A DNA stretch of 64,000 nucleotides from the NCBI RefSeq assembly GCF_004362895.1, contig NZ_SNXI01000001.1, positions 62,001-126,000 of the forward strand. Direction: 5' to 3'. This DNA comes from Idiomarina aquatica. GTDB lineage: Bacteria; Pseudomonadota; Gammaproteobacteria; Enterobacterales; Alteromonadaceae. The notes below the pieces were generated by a model that did not search any database, had not been told where the DNA came from, and saw nothing but the letters and a program-made list of their open reading frames with translations. Below are positions 55,596-64,000 of this stretch, piece by piece. Made by a program: the position numbers and the translations under genes. Numbering within the stretch: the stretch's first letter is position 1; every line of letters starts with the position of its first letter.

Positions 55596-55973
55596 ATGAG
55601 CGATCAGCGAAGACAAGTTTATATTCGCTTCAACCAAGGCCGTTATTCGGGGTCAGGTGGACCAGGCGGTCCCAACAGAGGCTCCGGAGGTAACTGGCTC
55701 AGTCGCATACTGGGCCTTTTTTTATTGCTGGTATTTTTGGGATTAGCGGTCACCTTTGGTGTATTTATTCTCATTATTGGTGCCATCCTGATGATTCCCG
55801 TCATGTGGAAGCAACGCCATGCGATAAAGCAGTTTTGGCAATTACGGAAGCAGGCCAAAGCTCAGTTTGAAGAGAGTAAGCGGCAATATCAGCAACAACG
55901 GACACAAAATGAAAACGACCCGGATATTATTGAAGGGGAGTACGAAAAAATGGACGATGATAATAAACGTTAA
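55596..55973 (+). CDS. Small Gly-rich two-helix membrane protein
   Basis: A 125-residue protein with a Gly/Pro/Ser-rich N-terminus (about residues 16-32). Two close membrane helices follow (about 37-55 and 57-70), then a charged Gln/Lys/Arg coiled-coil-like tail ending with DPDIIEGEYEK. I do not recognise the family, though similar small proteins occur in Alteromonadales. An AGGAG site precedes the ATG. It is separated from the efflux operon by a strong terminator. Confidence 0.8.
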   Translation: MSDQRRQVYIRFNQGRYSGSGGPGGPNRGSGGNWLSRILGLFLLLVFLGLAVTFGVFILIIGAILMIPVMWKQRHAIKQFWQLRKQAKAQFEESKRQYQQQRTQNENDPDIIEGEYEKMDDDNKR

Positions 55974-55990
55974 TTATTATTAACCCATTA

Positions 55991-56024
55991 AAAAAACCCC
56001 GGGTGTGAAGCCCGGGGTTTTTTT
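55991..56024. terminator. Bidirectional Rho-independent terminator
   Basis: ACCCCGGG, loop TGTGAAG, CCCGGGGT, flanked by A6 on the left and T7 on the right. It can end plus-strand transcripts of the small membrane protein and minus-strand transcripts of the efflux operon, whose stop is at 56040. Confidence 0.92.
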
Positions 56025-56039
56025 ATTATCGGCAGAACC

Positions 56040-59000
56040 TTATTCCGTTTCTGTCTTAGGAGGGAAGATACGGCGTACCACATAAAAGAACATTGGTACG
56101 AAGAAGATAGCGAGTACTGTACCGCCAATCATGCCACCAATAACACTGGTACCAATAGCATTACGGCTGGCAGCACCGGCTCCCTCGCTTAGCGCAAGAG
56201 GCATAACGCCCATGATAAAAGCTAACGACGTCATTAGGATGGGACGTAAACGCAAGCGAACTGCTTCCAGTGTTGCATCCAACAGCTCTTTTCCCTGTTC
56301 CTGCAAGTCTTTGGCGAATTCAACAATAAGAATAGCGTTACGGGCCGACACACCCACTGTGGTCAGCAAACCAACCTGGAAGTATACATCGTTGGGAATA
56401 CCCCGCAGCATAACCGCGATCACTGCACCAAGAATACCCAGTGGTACTACTAACATGACTGAGAACGGTATTGACCAGCTTTCATAAAGTGCAGCCAAAC
56501 ACAGGAATACAACCACTAGCGAGATGGTGTATAGGATCGGAGCAAAATCACCTGATTGGCGTTCTTGCAGTGAGATCCCAGTCCACTCGTAGCCGGTGCC
56601 CTGAGGCAGTTGACTGACTAAGCGCTCCATTTCGGTCATCGCCACACCGGTACTCACGCCTTCAGCGGCCTGACCCTGAATATTCAGTGCTGGTACGCCA
56701 TTATAACTTTCTACACGTTGTGCACCATAAGTCCATTCCCAGCTAGAGAAGGAGCTAAATGGCACCATATCGCCCTGGTTATTGCGTACATACCACTCGT
56801 TGATATCCTGAGGCAGCATACGGTCATCCGCTTCGCCCTGTACATACACGCGTTTAACCCGACCGCGGTCAATAAAGTCATTTACGTAGGCGGAACCCCA
56901 TGCAGTGCTTAGCGTGTCGTTAATACTAGCGATGGTCAGACCTAGTGCTTGTGCTTTTTCGAAATCAATATCGATTTTAAGCTGCGGTGCGTCTTCCAGG
57001 CCATTAGGTCGAACCTGCGTCAGCAAATCACTCTGCGCCGCCATTCCCAGCAACTGATTACGCGCTTCCATGAGTTTTGCATGGCCAAGGTTGCCACGAT
57101 CCTGAAGATACATATCGAACCCACTGGCGGTGCCAAGTTCCGGAATAGGCGGTAAGTTAAAGGCAAAAATCATCGCTTCTTTAATACCAGCGAAGAAGCC
57201 GAAGGCGCGTCCAATAACAGCTTGTACACTCTGACTCTCGTCACGTTCCGACCAATCCTTTAACCGCACGAAAGCAATACCGTTGGCCTGACTGCGACCT
57301 GAGAAGCTAAAACCAACCACCGAGAATACCGATTGAACCGCATCTTCCTGGTCAAGATAGTAGTTCTCGATTTTATCCATCACAGCATTCGATTGCTCAA
57401 TGGTCGAGCCAACCGGTAAGTTCATTTGGGTTAAGAATACGCCGCGATCTTCCTCTGGTAAAAACGCAGACGGCAAGCGAGTGAATAAGAATGCCAGAAC
57501 CGCAATAATGCCCAGATACAGCAATCCGACGCGCAATGAACGGCGCAAAATACCGTGTACTGAGTTGGTATACTTGATGGTCGCTTTTTCCAGCGTGCGG
57601 TTAAACCAGCCAAGCGGACCCCAACCGTCGCTTTTGTTGTGTTTGACTGGTTTTAATAAGGTCGCGCACAAAGCTGGGGAGAATATAATTGCTACCAATA
57701 CGGATAGACCCATAGAGGTAATGATGGTTAATGAAAACTGCCGGTAAACCGCCCCGGTAGAGCCAGGGAAGAAGGCCATAGGTGCAAATACAGCCGCCAT
57801 AACGACACCGATGGCGACCAATGCACCGGTAATTTGTCCCATCGACTTAATGGTCGCTTGTTTGGGGGACAGTCCTTCTTCGGCCATCAGTCGTTCGACA
57901 TTTTCTACCACAACAATGGCATCATCAACCAACAAGCCAATTGACAGCACCATACCGAACATGGTTAGGGTATTTATCGAGAAGCCTGCCAGAGACAGCA
58001 CACCCATGGTGCCAAGAATGACCACCGGAATAGCTAGAGTAGGAACCAGCGTCGCTCTCAGGTTCTGCAAAAACACGAACATTAGCAGGAACACCAAAAT
58101 GATCGCTTCGATTAATACCTGCGCTACTTCCGAGATGGATATTTTAATAAACGGCGTGGTGTCATAGGCCGTTACCATTTCCATGCCATCCGGGAAAAAC
58201 TGCTCCAGCTCATCCAAGCGTGATTTCACGGCTTCTGCCGTTTCCAGTGCATTGGCACCTGTTTGTAGGTTAATAGCTAAGCCGGTTGCCGGTTTGCCGT
58301 TGTAATTAGCGTTAATGGAGTAGTTTTCCGCTCCCAGCTCAACCTCGGCAACATCGCGCATTCGTACTTGTGAACCATCAGGCAACACTTTCAGGGTAAT
58401 GTTTTCGAATTGCTCAGGATCGGACATCCGCGTTTGCGCAATAATCGTTGCGTTAAGACGCTGTCCCTCAACGGCCGGCGTACCGCCTAGCTCACCCGCG
58501 GCAACCTGCGCATTTTGGGCGCGGATAGCGTCTTTAATTTCTGCCATCGACAAGCCGTAATTGACCATCGCTGCCGGGTCGATCCAGATTCGCATTGCAT
58601 AAGGGGCACCGAATAGCTGTACGTTACCTACACCGCTGGTTCGCGAAATGGGATCTTGCAGGTTTGTCGCAATATAATCACTTAAATCCGTTTGGGTGAA
58701 GCGATCGTCATTGGCAACCAGAGCGACGACCATCAAAAACGAGCTACTGGACTTACTTACCGTAATACCCTGTGCCTGCACTTCCTGTGGCAATTGCGGG
58801 GTGGCCTGAGAGAGTTTATTCTGAACCTGTACCTGCGCAATGTCCGGATCAGTACCCGATGCAAATGTCAGACTGATGCTACCGTTGCCGTAGTTACTCT
58901 GCGAGGAAAAATATAACAGGTTATCAATACCCGTCATGTTTTGCTCAATAACCTTGGTTACGGTATTGGCCACGGTTTCTGCGTTAGCACCAGGATAGTT

Positions 59001-59141
59001 ATATTGAATCTCAACCGCCGGTGGTGCAATTGTTGGGTACTGTGCGATCGGCAATTGCAACATAGAAATTGCGCCTGCCATCATCGTCAACAATGCGATT
59101 ACCCAAGCAAAAATCGGCCTATTAATGAAAAATTTTGCCAT
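56040..59141 (-). CDS. acrB: RND multidrug efflux permease (AcrB/MexB type)
   Basis: A 1033-residue hydrophobe/amphiphile efflux-1 (HAE1) family pump. It has 12 membrane helices and two large periplasmic loops. The proton-relay pair is in [16 protein letters not shown], and the N-terminus [20 protein letters not shown] is canonical. It exports antibiotics, detergents and bile-like compounds with proton import. The adaptor gene lies 12 bases upstream; no outer-membrane TolC-like gene is nearby. Which of the AcrB/MexB paralogues it matches cannot be decided here. Confidence 0.94.
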   Translation of the reverse strand: MAKFFINRPIFAWVIALLTMMAGAISMLQLPIAQYPTIAPPAVEIQYNYPGANAETVANTVTKVIEQNMTGIDNLLYFSSQSNYGNGSISLTFASGTDPDIAQVQVQNKLSQATPQLPQEVQAQGITVSKSSSSFLMVVALVANDDRFTQTDLSDYIATNLQDPISRTSGVGNVQLFGAPYAMRIWIDPAAMVNYGLSMAEIKDAIRAQNAQVAAGELGGTPAVEGQRLNATIIAQTRMSDPEQFENITLKVLPDGSQVRMRDVAEVELGAENYSINANYNGKPATGLAINLQTGANALETAEAVKSRLDELEQFFPDGMEMVTAYDTTPFIKISISEVAQVLIEAIILVFLLMFVFLQNLRATLVPTLAIPVVILGTMGVLSLAGFSINTLTMFGMVLSIGLLVDDAIVVVENVERLMAEEGLSPKQATIKSMGQITGALVAIGVVMAAVFAPMAFFPGSTGAVYRQFSLTIITSMGLSVLVAIIFSPALCATLLKPVKHNKSDGWGPLGWFNRTLEKATIKYTNSVHGILRRSLRVGLLYLGIIAVLAFLFTRLPSAFLPEEDRGVFLTQMNLPVGSTIEQSNAVMDKIENYYLDQEDAVQSVFSVVGFSFSGRSQANGIAFVRLKDWSERDESQSVQAVIGRAFGFFAGIKEAMIFAFNLPPIPELGTASGFDMYLQDRGNLGHAKLMEARNQLLGMAAQSDLLTQVRPNGLEDAPQLKIDIDFEKAQALGLTIASINDTLSTAWGSAYVNDFIDRGRVKRVYVQGEADDRMLPQDINEWYVRNNQGDMVPFSSFSSWEWTYGAQRVESYNGVPALNIQGQAAEGVSTGVAMTEMERLVSQLPQGTGYEWTGISLQERQSGDFAPILYTISLVVVFLCLAALYESWSIPFSVMLVVPLGILGAVIAVMLRGIPNDVYFQVGLLTTVGVSARNAILIVEFAKDLQEQGKELLDATLEAVRLRLRPILMTSLAFIMGVMPLALSEGAGAASRNAIGTSVIGGMIGGTVLAIFFVPMFFYVVRRIFPPKTETE

Positions 59142-59153
59142 GTCAGAACTCCC

Positions 59154-60314
59154 TTACTGCTGTTCTGTGCTTGAGTTATCAATACGGACCTGAGCACCGG
59201 GCTGAATATTCTGCAAGCCTGAAGTGATAACTTTTGTACCTGCCTTGATACCACTGCTGACCAGCCAGTCATTGCCGATGGCTCGCTCAGTTTCAATCAT
59301 ACGTTGTTCAACTTTGTTACCCTCAGCCACAACCATCACATAAGGAAGACCACGCGAGTTACGTGTAACTGCCTGCTGCGGAATTAACAGTGCCTGATTG
59401 AGCGTGCCTTCGCTGACAGCAGCGCGCACGAACATACCTGGGTACAATTGATTGTCCGGATTAGGGAATTTAGCGCGCAGCAGAATAGCGCCGGTATCTT
59501 CGTCGACGGTAACTTCAGAGAACAACAGTTCGCCTTCTTGGTCGTAATCCAGACCGTTGAGGTTCAAACGAACCGGCGCATTACCATTAGGGTTTGCTTG
59601 GATACGGCCGGATTCAATATCAGCTTTTAGTTGCAAAAAAGCTTTGCTTGACTGGCTAATGTCCACATATATCGGATCAAGTTGATTGATTGTAACCAAA
59701 GGGTCAGGCTGTGAGGCCGTCACTAAAGCACCTTCGGTAAAGTTTGAACGGCCGACAATACCGCTAATAGGGGCATTAACGTTAGTGTATTCAAGGTTAA
59801 TTTCCGCGCTTTTCAGTTGCGCTTCCGCCAGTGCAACTGCCGCTTTGTTTTCGAAGAAAGTAGCCTCAGCAGTATCAAACTCGTCCTGGCTCACCGCATT
59901 TTCCTGCAGCAGCTCTTCAAAGCGTTTGTAGCGAAGTTCAGAGCTACGCATAACAGCTTTTGCCCGTTCTACTTCGGCACGCGCACTGGCTACTTCGGCC
60001 TCATAGACCGCGGGGTCAATTTGGTAAAGTTGCTGGCCGCGCTCGACGTACGTACCTTCTTCAAATTTGCGTTCCAGTAGCACACCGCTGACCTGGGGAC
60101 GGACTTGCGCGACCCGATAAGCCGATGTACGCCCCGGTAACTGGGTTGAAACCTCCACCGCCTGTGGTTGCACTGTAATAATTTCCACGGCTGGGGCTGG
60201 GCGTTGTTGACCCTGCTGAGCCTGTGCTGCGCTATCATCACTGCACGCAGTCAATGTAGCCGTCGCAAATAGACCGGCGACAACAAGGGGTACGAGCTTT
60301 TGTCGTTTGTTCAT
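59154..60314 (-). CDS. acrA: RND efflux periplasmic adaptor (AcrA/MexA type)
   Basis: A 386-residue membrane-fusion protein. A lipobox is in FATATLTACSDDSA (Cys24), so it is a lipoprotein. The order is barrel-sandwich (QVRPQVSGVLLERKFEEGTY), alpha-hairpin coiled coil (about 100-165), lipoyl half (VNAPISGIVGRSNFTEGALV), then beta-barrel and membrane-proximal domain. It links AcrB to a TolC-type channel. GAGGTAATGG precedes the ATG. An operator-like palindrome sits in its promoter. Confidence 0.93.
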   Translation of the reverse strand: MNKRQKLVPLVVAGLFATATLTACSDDSAAQAQQGQQRPAPAVEIITVQPQAVEVSTQLPGRTSAYRVAQVRPQVSGVLLERKFEEGTYVERGQQLYQIDPAVYEAEVASARAEVERAKAVMRSSELRYKRFEELLQENAVSQDEFDTAEATFFENKAAVALAEAQLKSAEINLEYTNVNAPISGIVGRSNFTEGALVTASQPDPLVTINQLDPIYVDISQSSKAFLQLKADIESGRIQANPNGNAPVRLNLNGLDYDQEGELLFSEVTVDEDTGAILLRAKFPNPDNQLYPGMFVRAAVSEGTLNQALLIPQQAVTRNSRGLPYVMVVAEGNKVEQRMIETERAIGNDWLVSSGIKAGTKVITSGLQNIQPGAQVRIDNSSTEQQ

Positions 60315-60351
60315 CCATTACCTCTAGTTGATTCTCTGCTAATTAAATATG

Positions 60352-60380
60352 ATTATACATACATGACTGTATGTTTGTAA
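60352..60380 (-). promoter_or_regulatory. acrAB promoter with AcrR-like operator in the spacer
   Basis: On the minus strand, TTACAA (60375-60380) and TATAAT (60352-60357) form a sigma-70 promoter with a 17-base spacer. ACATACATGACTGTATGT (60357-60374), a perfect 7-bp inverted repeat with a four-base centre, fills that spacer. The ACATACA/TGTATGT half-sites resemble the E. coli AcrR operator. No TetR-family gene is present in the window. Confidence 0.7.
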
Positions 60381-60394
60381 AATTTAAATGTGGT

Positions 60395-61408
60395 TCAGAT
60401 TGGTTCTTGCGATACTGTTAAGGCGATTTTGCCAATCGTTTTACCTGATTCCACTTCAGCGTGTGCTCTAATTAAATTTGCTGCGTTTAGCTCACCCATA
60501 TTTTTACCTAAGGTTGAGCGTAACTGGCCGTTGTCGACTAACGCAGAAATTTGGCTCAGCAGACGCCCCTGAGCCTTAATATCATCGGTCTCAAACATGG
60601 CGCGGGTAAACATGAACTCCCAGTGCAAACTCAGGCTCTTTTGTTTTAGCCGCGTTATATCCAATGGTGAGGCCGGGTCATCAATAATGCCAATGCGTCC
60701 CTGCGGCTTGATTAGCTCAATCACGTCATCAAAATATTGGTCGCTGTGGGTTAGTAGTGCGACATCGGTTACTGTATCTTCTTCGCTAAGTTGTGCAGCG
60801 AGTGGGGCGCTATGGTCGATAACCAAATCGGCACCGAGTGCTGTTACCCACTGTTTTGACTCGGGTCGGGATGCGGTGGCAATAACACGTGCCGAAGTTA
60901 ATTGTTTGGCTAATTGCACCATAACCGAACCCACACCACCGGCAGCGCCAATGATTAGCAGCGTTCGTTCATTACTGTGCTGGTCAAGTTGTAAACGGTC
61001 GAACAGCAGCTCAAACGCAGTGATACTGGTTAACGGCATGGCAGCCGCCTGGCCATCATCCAGCGATGTTGGCGCGTGCGCGGCTATTCGGTAGTCAACT
61101 ACATGTTGCTGAGCGTTGCAGCCGGGGCGAGTGACATCGCCTGCGTACCAGACACGATCGCCGGGCTGGAAGCCGGTTACATTTTTACCCATATCGATAA
61201 CCTCGCCGACGGCGTCCCAACCCAATACTTTGTACCCATGCTCGGGGGCGGCGCGCTGGCGCACCTTGGTATCTACCGGATTAACTGCAACCGCAGAAAC
61301 TTTTACCAGCAAGTCATTGTCTGATGGCTCGGGAGCTTCGAGCTCAACATCAAGCAAGGCCTCAGGCTGATCGATGCGAAGAGATTGCTGGTATGCAACG
61401 GCTTTCAT
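60395..61408 (-). CDS. MDR-family quinone oxidoreductase-like protein
   Basis: A 337-residue medium-chain dehydrogenase/reductase of the zinc-less type. The N-terminal GroES-like domain includes LGWDAVGEVIDMGKNVTGFQ and the Rossmann domain IGAAGGVGSVMVQLAKQL. It should reduce quinones or enones with NADPH; the substrate is unknown. It lies upstream of acrA on the same strand, but the acrAB promoter begins after its stop. Its own promoter region holds a 14-base perfect palindrome shared with the divergent gene. Confidence 0.85.
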   Translation of the reverse strand: MKAVAYQQSLRIDQPEALLDVELEAPEPSDNDLLVKVSAVAVNPVDTKVRQRAAPEHGYKVLGWDAVGEVIDMGKNVTGFQPGDRVWYAGDVTRPGCNAQQHVVDYRIAAHAPTSLDDGQAAAMPLTSITAFELLFDRLQLDQHSNERTLLIIGAAGGVGSVMVQLAKQLTSARVIATASRPESKQWVTALGADLVIDHSAPLAAQLSEEDTVTDVALLTHSDQYFDDVIELIKPQGRIGIIDDPASPLDITRLKQKSLSLHWEFMFTRAMFETDDIKAQGRLLSQISALVDNGQLRSTLGKNMGELNAANLIRAHAEVESGKTIGKIALTVSQEPI

Positions 61409-61461
61409 TGTGTCTACTCCTGTGATTAACGTAAGCGTGGGTAAAAACCAAGAAACAAATG

Positions 61462-61475
61462 TATAAACGTTTATA
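61462..61475. promoter_or_regulatory. Perfect 14-bp palindrome in a divergent promoter region
   Basis: TATAAACGTTTATA is a perfect palindrome between the oxidoreductase and the divergent exported-protein gene. It overlaps a TATAAT (61472-61477) on the plus strand and a TATACA on the minus strand. It could be an operator controlling both; the regulator is unknown. Confidence 0.45.
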
Positions 61476-61546
61476 ATACGGTGAAATGACAGGTTTTCGA
61501 TCGATTAATGATAAAAAACCAAACCATAAAAAATAGAGATAAGTTA

Positions 61547-62314
61547 ATGAATCTAAAAGTTGCTACGGTTATCAGTGCCGGATTATTACTAAGCGCGGCC
61601 TCTGTTATGGCTTCTGATGCGCAGGTCGACAAAGCGAAGTCAGCCATTCAAAAGCTCAAAAGGCAAAGTGCGGTTGAATTTGCTTACCAGCGTCATTCCG
61701 ACTTTGGCGAGCGTACCATGCGTGAACGCTATCGGCCTTTGCCGGACAGTCATGGCTGGACGCTTCTGTCAGAAAATGATGAGAAACCAAGCGCGCAACG
61801 GTTAACTGAATATCAGCAGATGAAGTATGACGAGTGGCAGTCCGGGCAACAAACACAGGATACCGAGGATCAGGATCAGCAAAGTATCAAGTTGTCACTG
61901 AGCGATATGATCCAGGCAGATACACTGGTTTATGTGGGCGAGCAAGAGTGGCGGCAACAGCAGGTGCTGGCTTATACGTTTACGCCGTATCTAGATAAGT
62001 TCAGCGAGCATGACGATAAGTTACAGGGTAATCTTTATTTAAGTCCGAATAGCCACTCGCCCGCAGGGCTGAGTATCACACTTAAGGAGTCTTTTTCGCC
62101 GGCGATGTCTGTGACCCTGGAAAACTTCGAAATGCAGATTGAGCTAATGCCCATCACTGACAAGGGTACAACTTTTTATGTGCCCAAACAGACAGAAGAG
62201 AAAATGGCGGGCAGCTACCTTTATTTTAAGGATTTTAGCAACCACACCATTCGCGAATATACCGATTATTCGGTATTGGATACCGCATCAGTAAGTCGCG
62301 TCAGCGCCAACTGA
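61547..62314 (+). CDS. Exported protein of unknown family
   Basis: A 255-residue protein with a Sec signal peptide (MNLKVATVISAGLLLSAASV, cleavage near VMASDA). A hydrophilic helical region is followed by a Gln/Asp/Glu-rich stretch (about 95-120). A beta-rich C-terminal part follows (LVYVGEQEWRQQQVLAYTFT, MSVTLENFEMQIEL). No Cys residues are present. I do not recognise it. The ATG at 61547 is preferred over 61508 because AGAGATAAG precedes it. Its 3' end overlaps the convergent ArsA-like gene by 49 bases. Confidence 0.8.
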   Translation: MNLKVATVISAGLLLSAASVMASDAQVDKAKSAIQKLKRQSAVEFAYQRHSDFGERTMRERYRPLPDSHGWTLLSENDEKPSAQRLTEYQQMKYDEWQSGQQTQDTEDQDQQSIKLSLSDMIQADTLVYVGEQEWRQQQVLAYTFTPYLDKFSEHDDKLQGNLYLSPNSHSPAGLSITLKESFSPAMSVTLENFEMQIELMPITDKGTTFYVPKQTEEKMAGSYLYFKDFSNHTIREYTDYSVLDTASVSRVSAN

Positions 62315-63297
62315 GCAGCAAACGACTCGAGCGCTTCCAGGCCCTGCGGATCCTCAGTAAGTAAGGGTAATCGATGATTAGGCCAGTGCTTAAAGCGCTG
62401 GTCTATTTCCTCAAGATAGCTTTGCTGTTGAACCCGCCGTTTAGCCAAAAATTCACCGTCAGCATCGTCGGGTAAAATGCGGTTAATAATGACCCCGGCA
62501 ATGGGTAACTTCTCTTTGGCGAGAGCCTCTAATGCACGCTCGGTTTCCTGTATGGGCAGGCGTTCCGGCGTCAAAACAAACAAGATGCCGGTGTAATCCG
62601 GGTCTTGCAACAGCCGTCGCGTGCGTTGGAATAGCCGCTGACGCTCTAATAATTGCTCGGTTATAGCTTTAGTGCGATCGGTCATTCCTTCAGTGGCATG
62701 CTCATCAGGATTCGCCATTGGGTTAGCAACATCTTTACCGGCTTTAGGGGCAAGGTGTTTTAATACCCCCTCAAATTCCTCCGAGCGGTGTTGCGAACGT
62801 AACATACCCTGGGTCCAGGCTGCCATTGCTTCAGGCAACGTCAGCAAACGTAAGGTATGACCGGTTGGCGCGGTGTCAAAAATCAGTAAGTCATAGTCCC
62901 GTTCAGCCTGTTCAATGATCTGGCAAATCCGCTCCAGCAAGGCGGCTTCCTGCGCCCCCGGCGATTGCTGAGACAGTCGCATTTGCCGTTCAATTTCGGG
63001 AAATAACTCCGGCTTTGTAAACCGCTTCATTTGCTGAGTTACGCGTTGAATATGCGTTTTTACTTCTTTATCGGGGTCGATTTCCAGTGCATCAACACCG
63101 TCTTTTATCGTCGTTATGTTATCGCCAATGTTAGTACCAAACGCATCGGCCAAGCTGTGCGCAGGGTCAGTCGACACGATCAGCACACGTTTGCCCTGGC
63201 GCGCAGCTAAAATAGCTAATGCAGATGATACGGTGGTTTTGCCAACACCACCCTTGCCGCCGACAAGCAGCACTTTTCGATCAAGAGGTTGTGTCAT
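62266..63297 (-). CDS. ArsA/GET3-family ATPase
   Basis: A 343-residue single-domain SIMIBI ATPase with the deviant Walker A GGKGGVGKTTVSSALA, STDPAHSLADAFG and IFDTAPTGHTLRLL. It has only one Cys (ERICQ), so it lacks both the arsenite-site cysteines of plasmid ArsA and the CxxC zinc pair of Get3. No arsenic genes are nearby. It is the third gene of cstA, the CC-terminal protein and this ATPase, 29 bases after the small gene. A chaperone or metal-delivery role linked to CstA is inferred from context. Confidence 0.85.
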   Translation of the reverse strand: MTQPLDRKVLLVGGKGGVGKTTVSSALAILAARQGKRVLIVSTDPAHSLADAFGTNIGDNITTIKDGVDALEIDPDKEVKTHIQRVTQQMKRFTKPELFPEIERQMRLSQQSPGAQEAALLERICQIIEQAERDYDLLIFDTAPTGHTLRLLTLPEAMAAWTQGMLRSQHRSEEFEGVLKHLAPKAGKDVANPMANPDEHATEGMTDRTKAITEQLLERQRLFQRTRRLLQDPDYTGILFVLTPERLPIQETERALEALAKEKLPIAGVIINRILPDDADGEFLAKRRVQQQSYLEEIDQRFKHWPNHRLPLLTEDPQGLEALESFAAQLALTRLTDAVSNTE

Positions 63298-63326
63298 TGC
63301 TGATGTCCGTTAGTTTGCCTACTGCA

Positions 63327-63599
63327 TTAGCAGCAGCGGAAGTGATCAAGCGGGGAATGTTCCATGCCCATACGTTGATGCCATTCGTGAAAGCGTTCCA
63401 ACATCAGGGGTTGTAATTCGAGCGTGTAGTAAGCGGCCGGATTCGGCACGCCCATCATTTCGGAGAACACCAGTAACATGAACAAGTCATCCTCATCGCG
63501 CTTAGCTCGTGCAATCGCAGAGCGATAGGGCGCATTGTAAAACTCATTCATCAATTCGCTTGCACGACCAAACCAATGTCGAATCGAATGAATGTTCAT
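63327..63599 (-). CDS. Small CC-terminal protein (cory-CC-star type) beside CstA
   Basis: A 90-residue soluble protein ending in Cys-Cys-stop (DHFRCC). The N-terminal helix is IHSIRHWFGRASELMNEFYN, followed by an acidic stretch RAKRDEDDLFMLLVFSEMMG. The start at 63599 has GAGGAG seven bases upstream; an ATG five codons earlier overlaps that site. It matches what I recall as the cory-CC-star family near CstA and ArsA genes. E. coli YbdD and YjiX, also next to CstA-type transporters, likewise end in CC but look otherwise unrelated. Its function is unknown. Confidence 0.8.
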   Translation of the reverse strand: MNIHSIRHWFGRASELMNEFYNAPYRSAIARAKRDEDDLFMLLVFSEMMGVPNPAAYYTLELQPLMLERFHEWHQRMGMEHSPLDHFRCC

Positions 63600-63623
63600 G
63601 TTACGGCTCCTCATATTTTAAGC

Positions 63624-64000
63624 CTAACCAGCGGCTTTATTTTCTTTACTGACTTTAGATAGCGTAGCGGTCGCTTCCAGAATAATCCAGATAGCGGCGA
63701 TAAGTACCACGATATCCAAGAAGAATAAGAAATACTTCTCTTGCTCATAAAAGCCTTGCAGCTGAATAACCAGTGCAAAAACCGTCATGATCAGCAAGAA
63801 AATTAGTGGTAACAGAGTAACGTACATTGGGCGCCCCAAACGTACCAGCATTACCGTAATAACCATTAATGTCAGGCCTGCTAACAGCTGGTTAGTGGTA
63901 CCGAACAGCGGCCAAATTTGTAAGCCGCCTGAACCATCTGCACCACCAGCACCAAAGGCCAATAATAGACAGCTACCGACAGCTAACAAGGTTGCAACCG
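63624..64000 (-). CDS. cstA: CstA-type peptide/pyruvate transporter (5' part off window)
   Basis: Only the C-terminal 125 or so codons are visible; the gene continues beyond the right edge. Seen are the last membrane helices with FGAGGADGSGGLQIWPLFGT and TNQLLAGLTLMVITVMLVRL, typical of the CstA family. A C-terminal tail ends SKENKAAG. CstA-type carriers import peptides or pyruvate. It is first of a likely three-gene unit with the CC-terminal protein (24-base gap) and the ArsA-like ATPase. Confidence 0.92.
   Translation of the reverse strand, partial: VATLLAVGSCLLLAFGAGGADGSGGLQIWPLFGTTNQLLAGLTLMVITVMLVRLGRPMYVTLLPLIFLLIMTVFALVIQLQGFYEQEKYFLFFLDIVVLIAAIWIILEATATLSKVSKENKAAG

Noticed and set aside
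62266-63297. Arsenite resistance locus
   Set aside because: The ATPase lacks the arsenite-site cysteines and no arsB, arsC, arsD or arsR is nearby.

Overview
The window looks like a stretch of ordinary chromosome from a marine gammaproteobacterium of the Alteromonadales, most like Idiomarina or a close relative. The evidence is gene content and order: ispD-ispF-truD-surE-pcm-yqaA-nlpD-rpoS, mutS, pncC-recA, sapABCDF-pspF next to pspABC-ycjXF, a complete phenylalanine/tyrosine catabolic block, and many secreted peptidases and gamma-glutamyltransferases. This suits an organism living on amino acids and peptides. The genus is inferred from memory of gene sets, not from a search. I saw no rRNA, tRNA, CRISPR array, insertion sequence or prophage, and no gene-free stretch longer than 300 bases; the largest gaps are about 210-265 bases, upstream of pspA and hpd.

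Layout. 1-1175: divergent iron-linked pair (a cut-off exported Gly/Glu-rich protein and a PiuC-type hydroxylase) around a likely Fur box. 1172-3713: acetyltransferase, then a minus-strand tauE-like/membrane protein/ilvE operon. 3775-10353: ftsB-ispD-ispF-truD-surE-pcm-yqaA-nlpD-rpoS, tightly packed, ending against convergent mutS at a shared hairpin. 12992-14658: pncC and recA with two tandem LexA boxes. 14661-21621: dGTPase-like, EAL-HDOD, rssA, ggt and putP. 21690-31966: sap operon with pspF, and divergent pspABC-ycjXF behind a sigma-54-like promoter. 32114-40398: methionine gamma-lyase, phhA, phhB, tyrR, hpd, hmgA, fah and maiA, with three TyrR-box-like sites. 40410-45806: S9 peptidase, rhombosortase, lipoprotein GGT and a small lipoprotein. 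45823-51689: hinT, hspQ, PilZ, metG, apbC, dcd and a YvcK-like gene. 51763-55973: selO, DUF192, M28 peptidase and a small membrane protein. 56040-61408: acrAB-type efflux pump and an MDR oxidoreductase. 61547-64000: an unrecognised exported protein, then cstA (cut off), a small Cys-Cys-ending protein and an ArsA-family ATPase.

Functional themes. (1) Peptide and amino-acid use: two gamma-glutamyltransferases, S9 and M28 peptidases, PutP, CstA, methionine gamma-lyase, IlvE, and a route from phenylalanine through tyrosine and homogentisate to fumarate and acetoacetate, probably controlled by the local TyrR. (2) Envelope stress and peptide handling: Sap, Psp, YcjXF, RND efflux. (3) Stress and DNA repair: RpoS, MutS, RecA, SurE, Pcm, HspQ. 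The best candidate for an under-described system is the cstA / CC-terminal small protein / ArsA-like ATPase operon at the right edge. It parallels the enterobacterial BtsT(YjiY)-YjiX-YjiA arrangement with a different P-loop NTPase.
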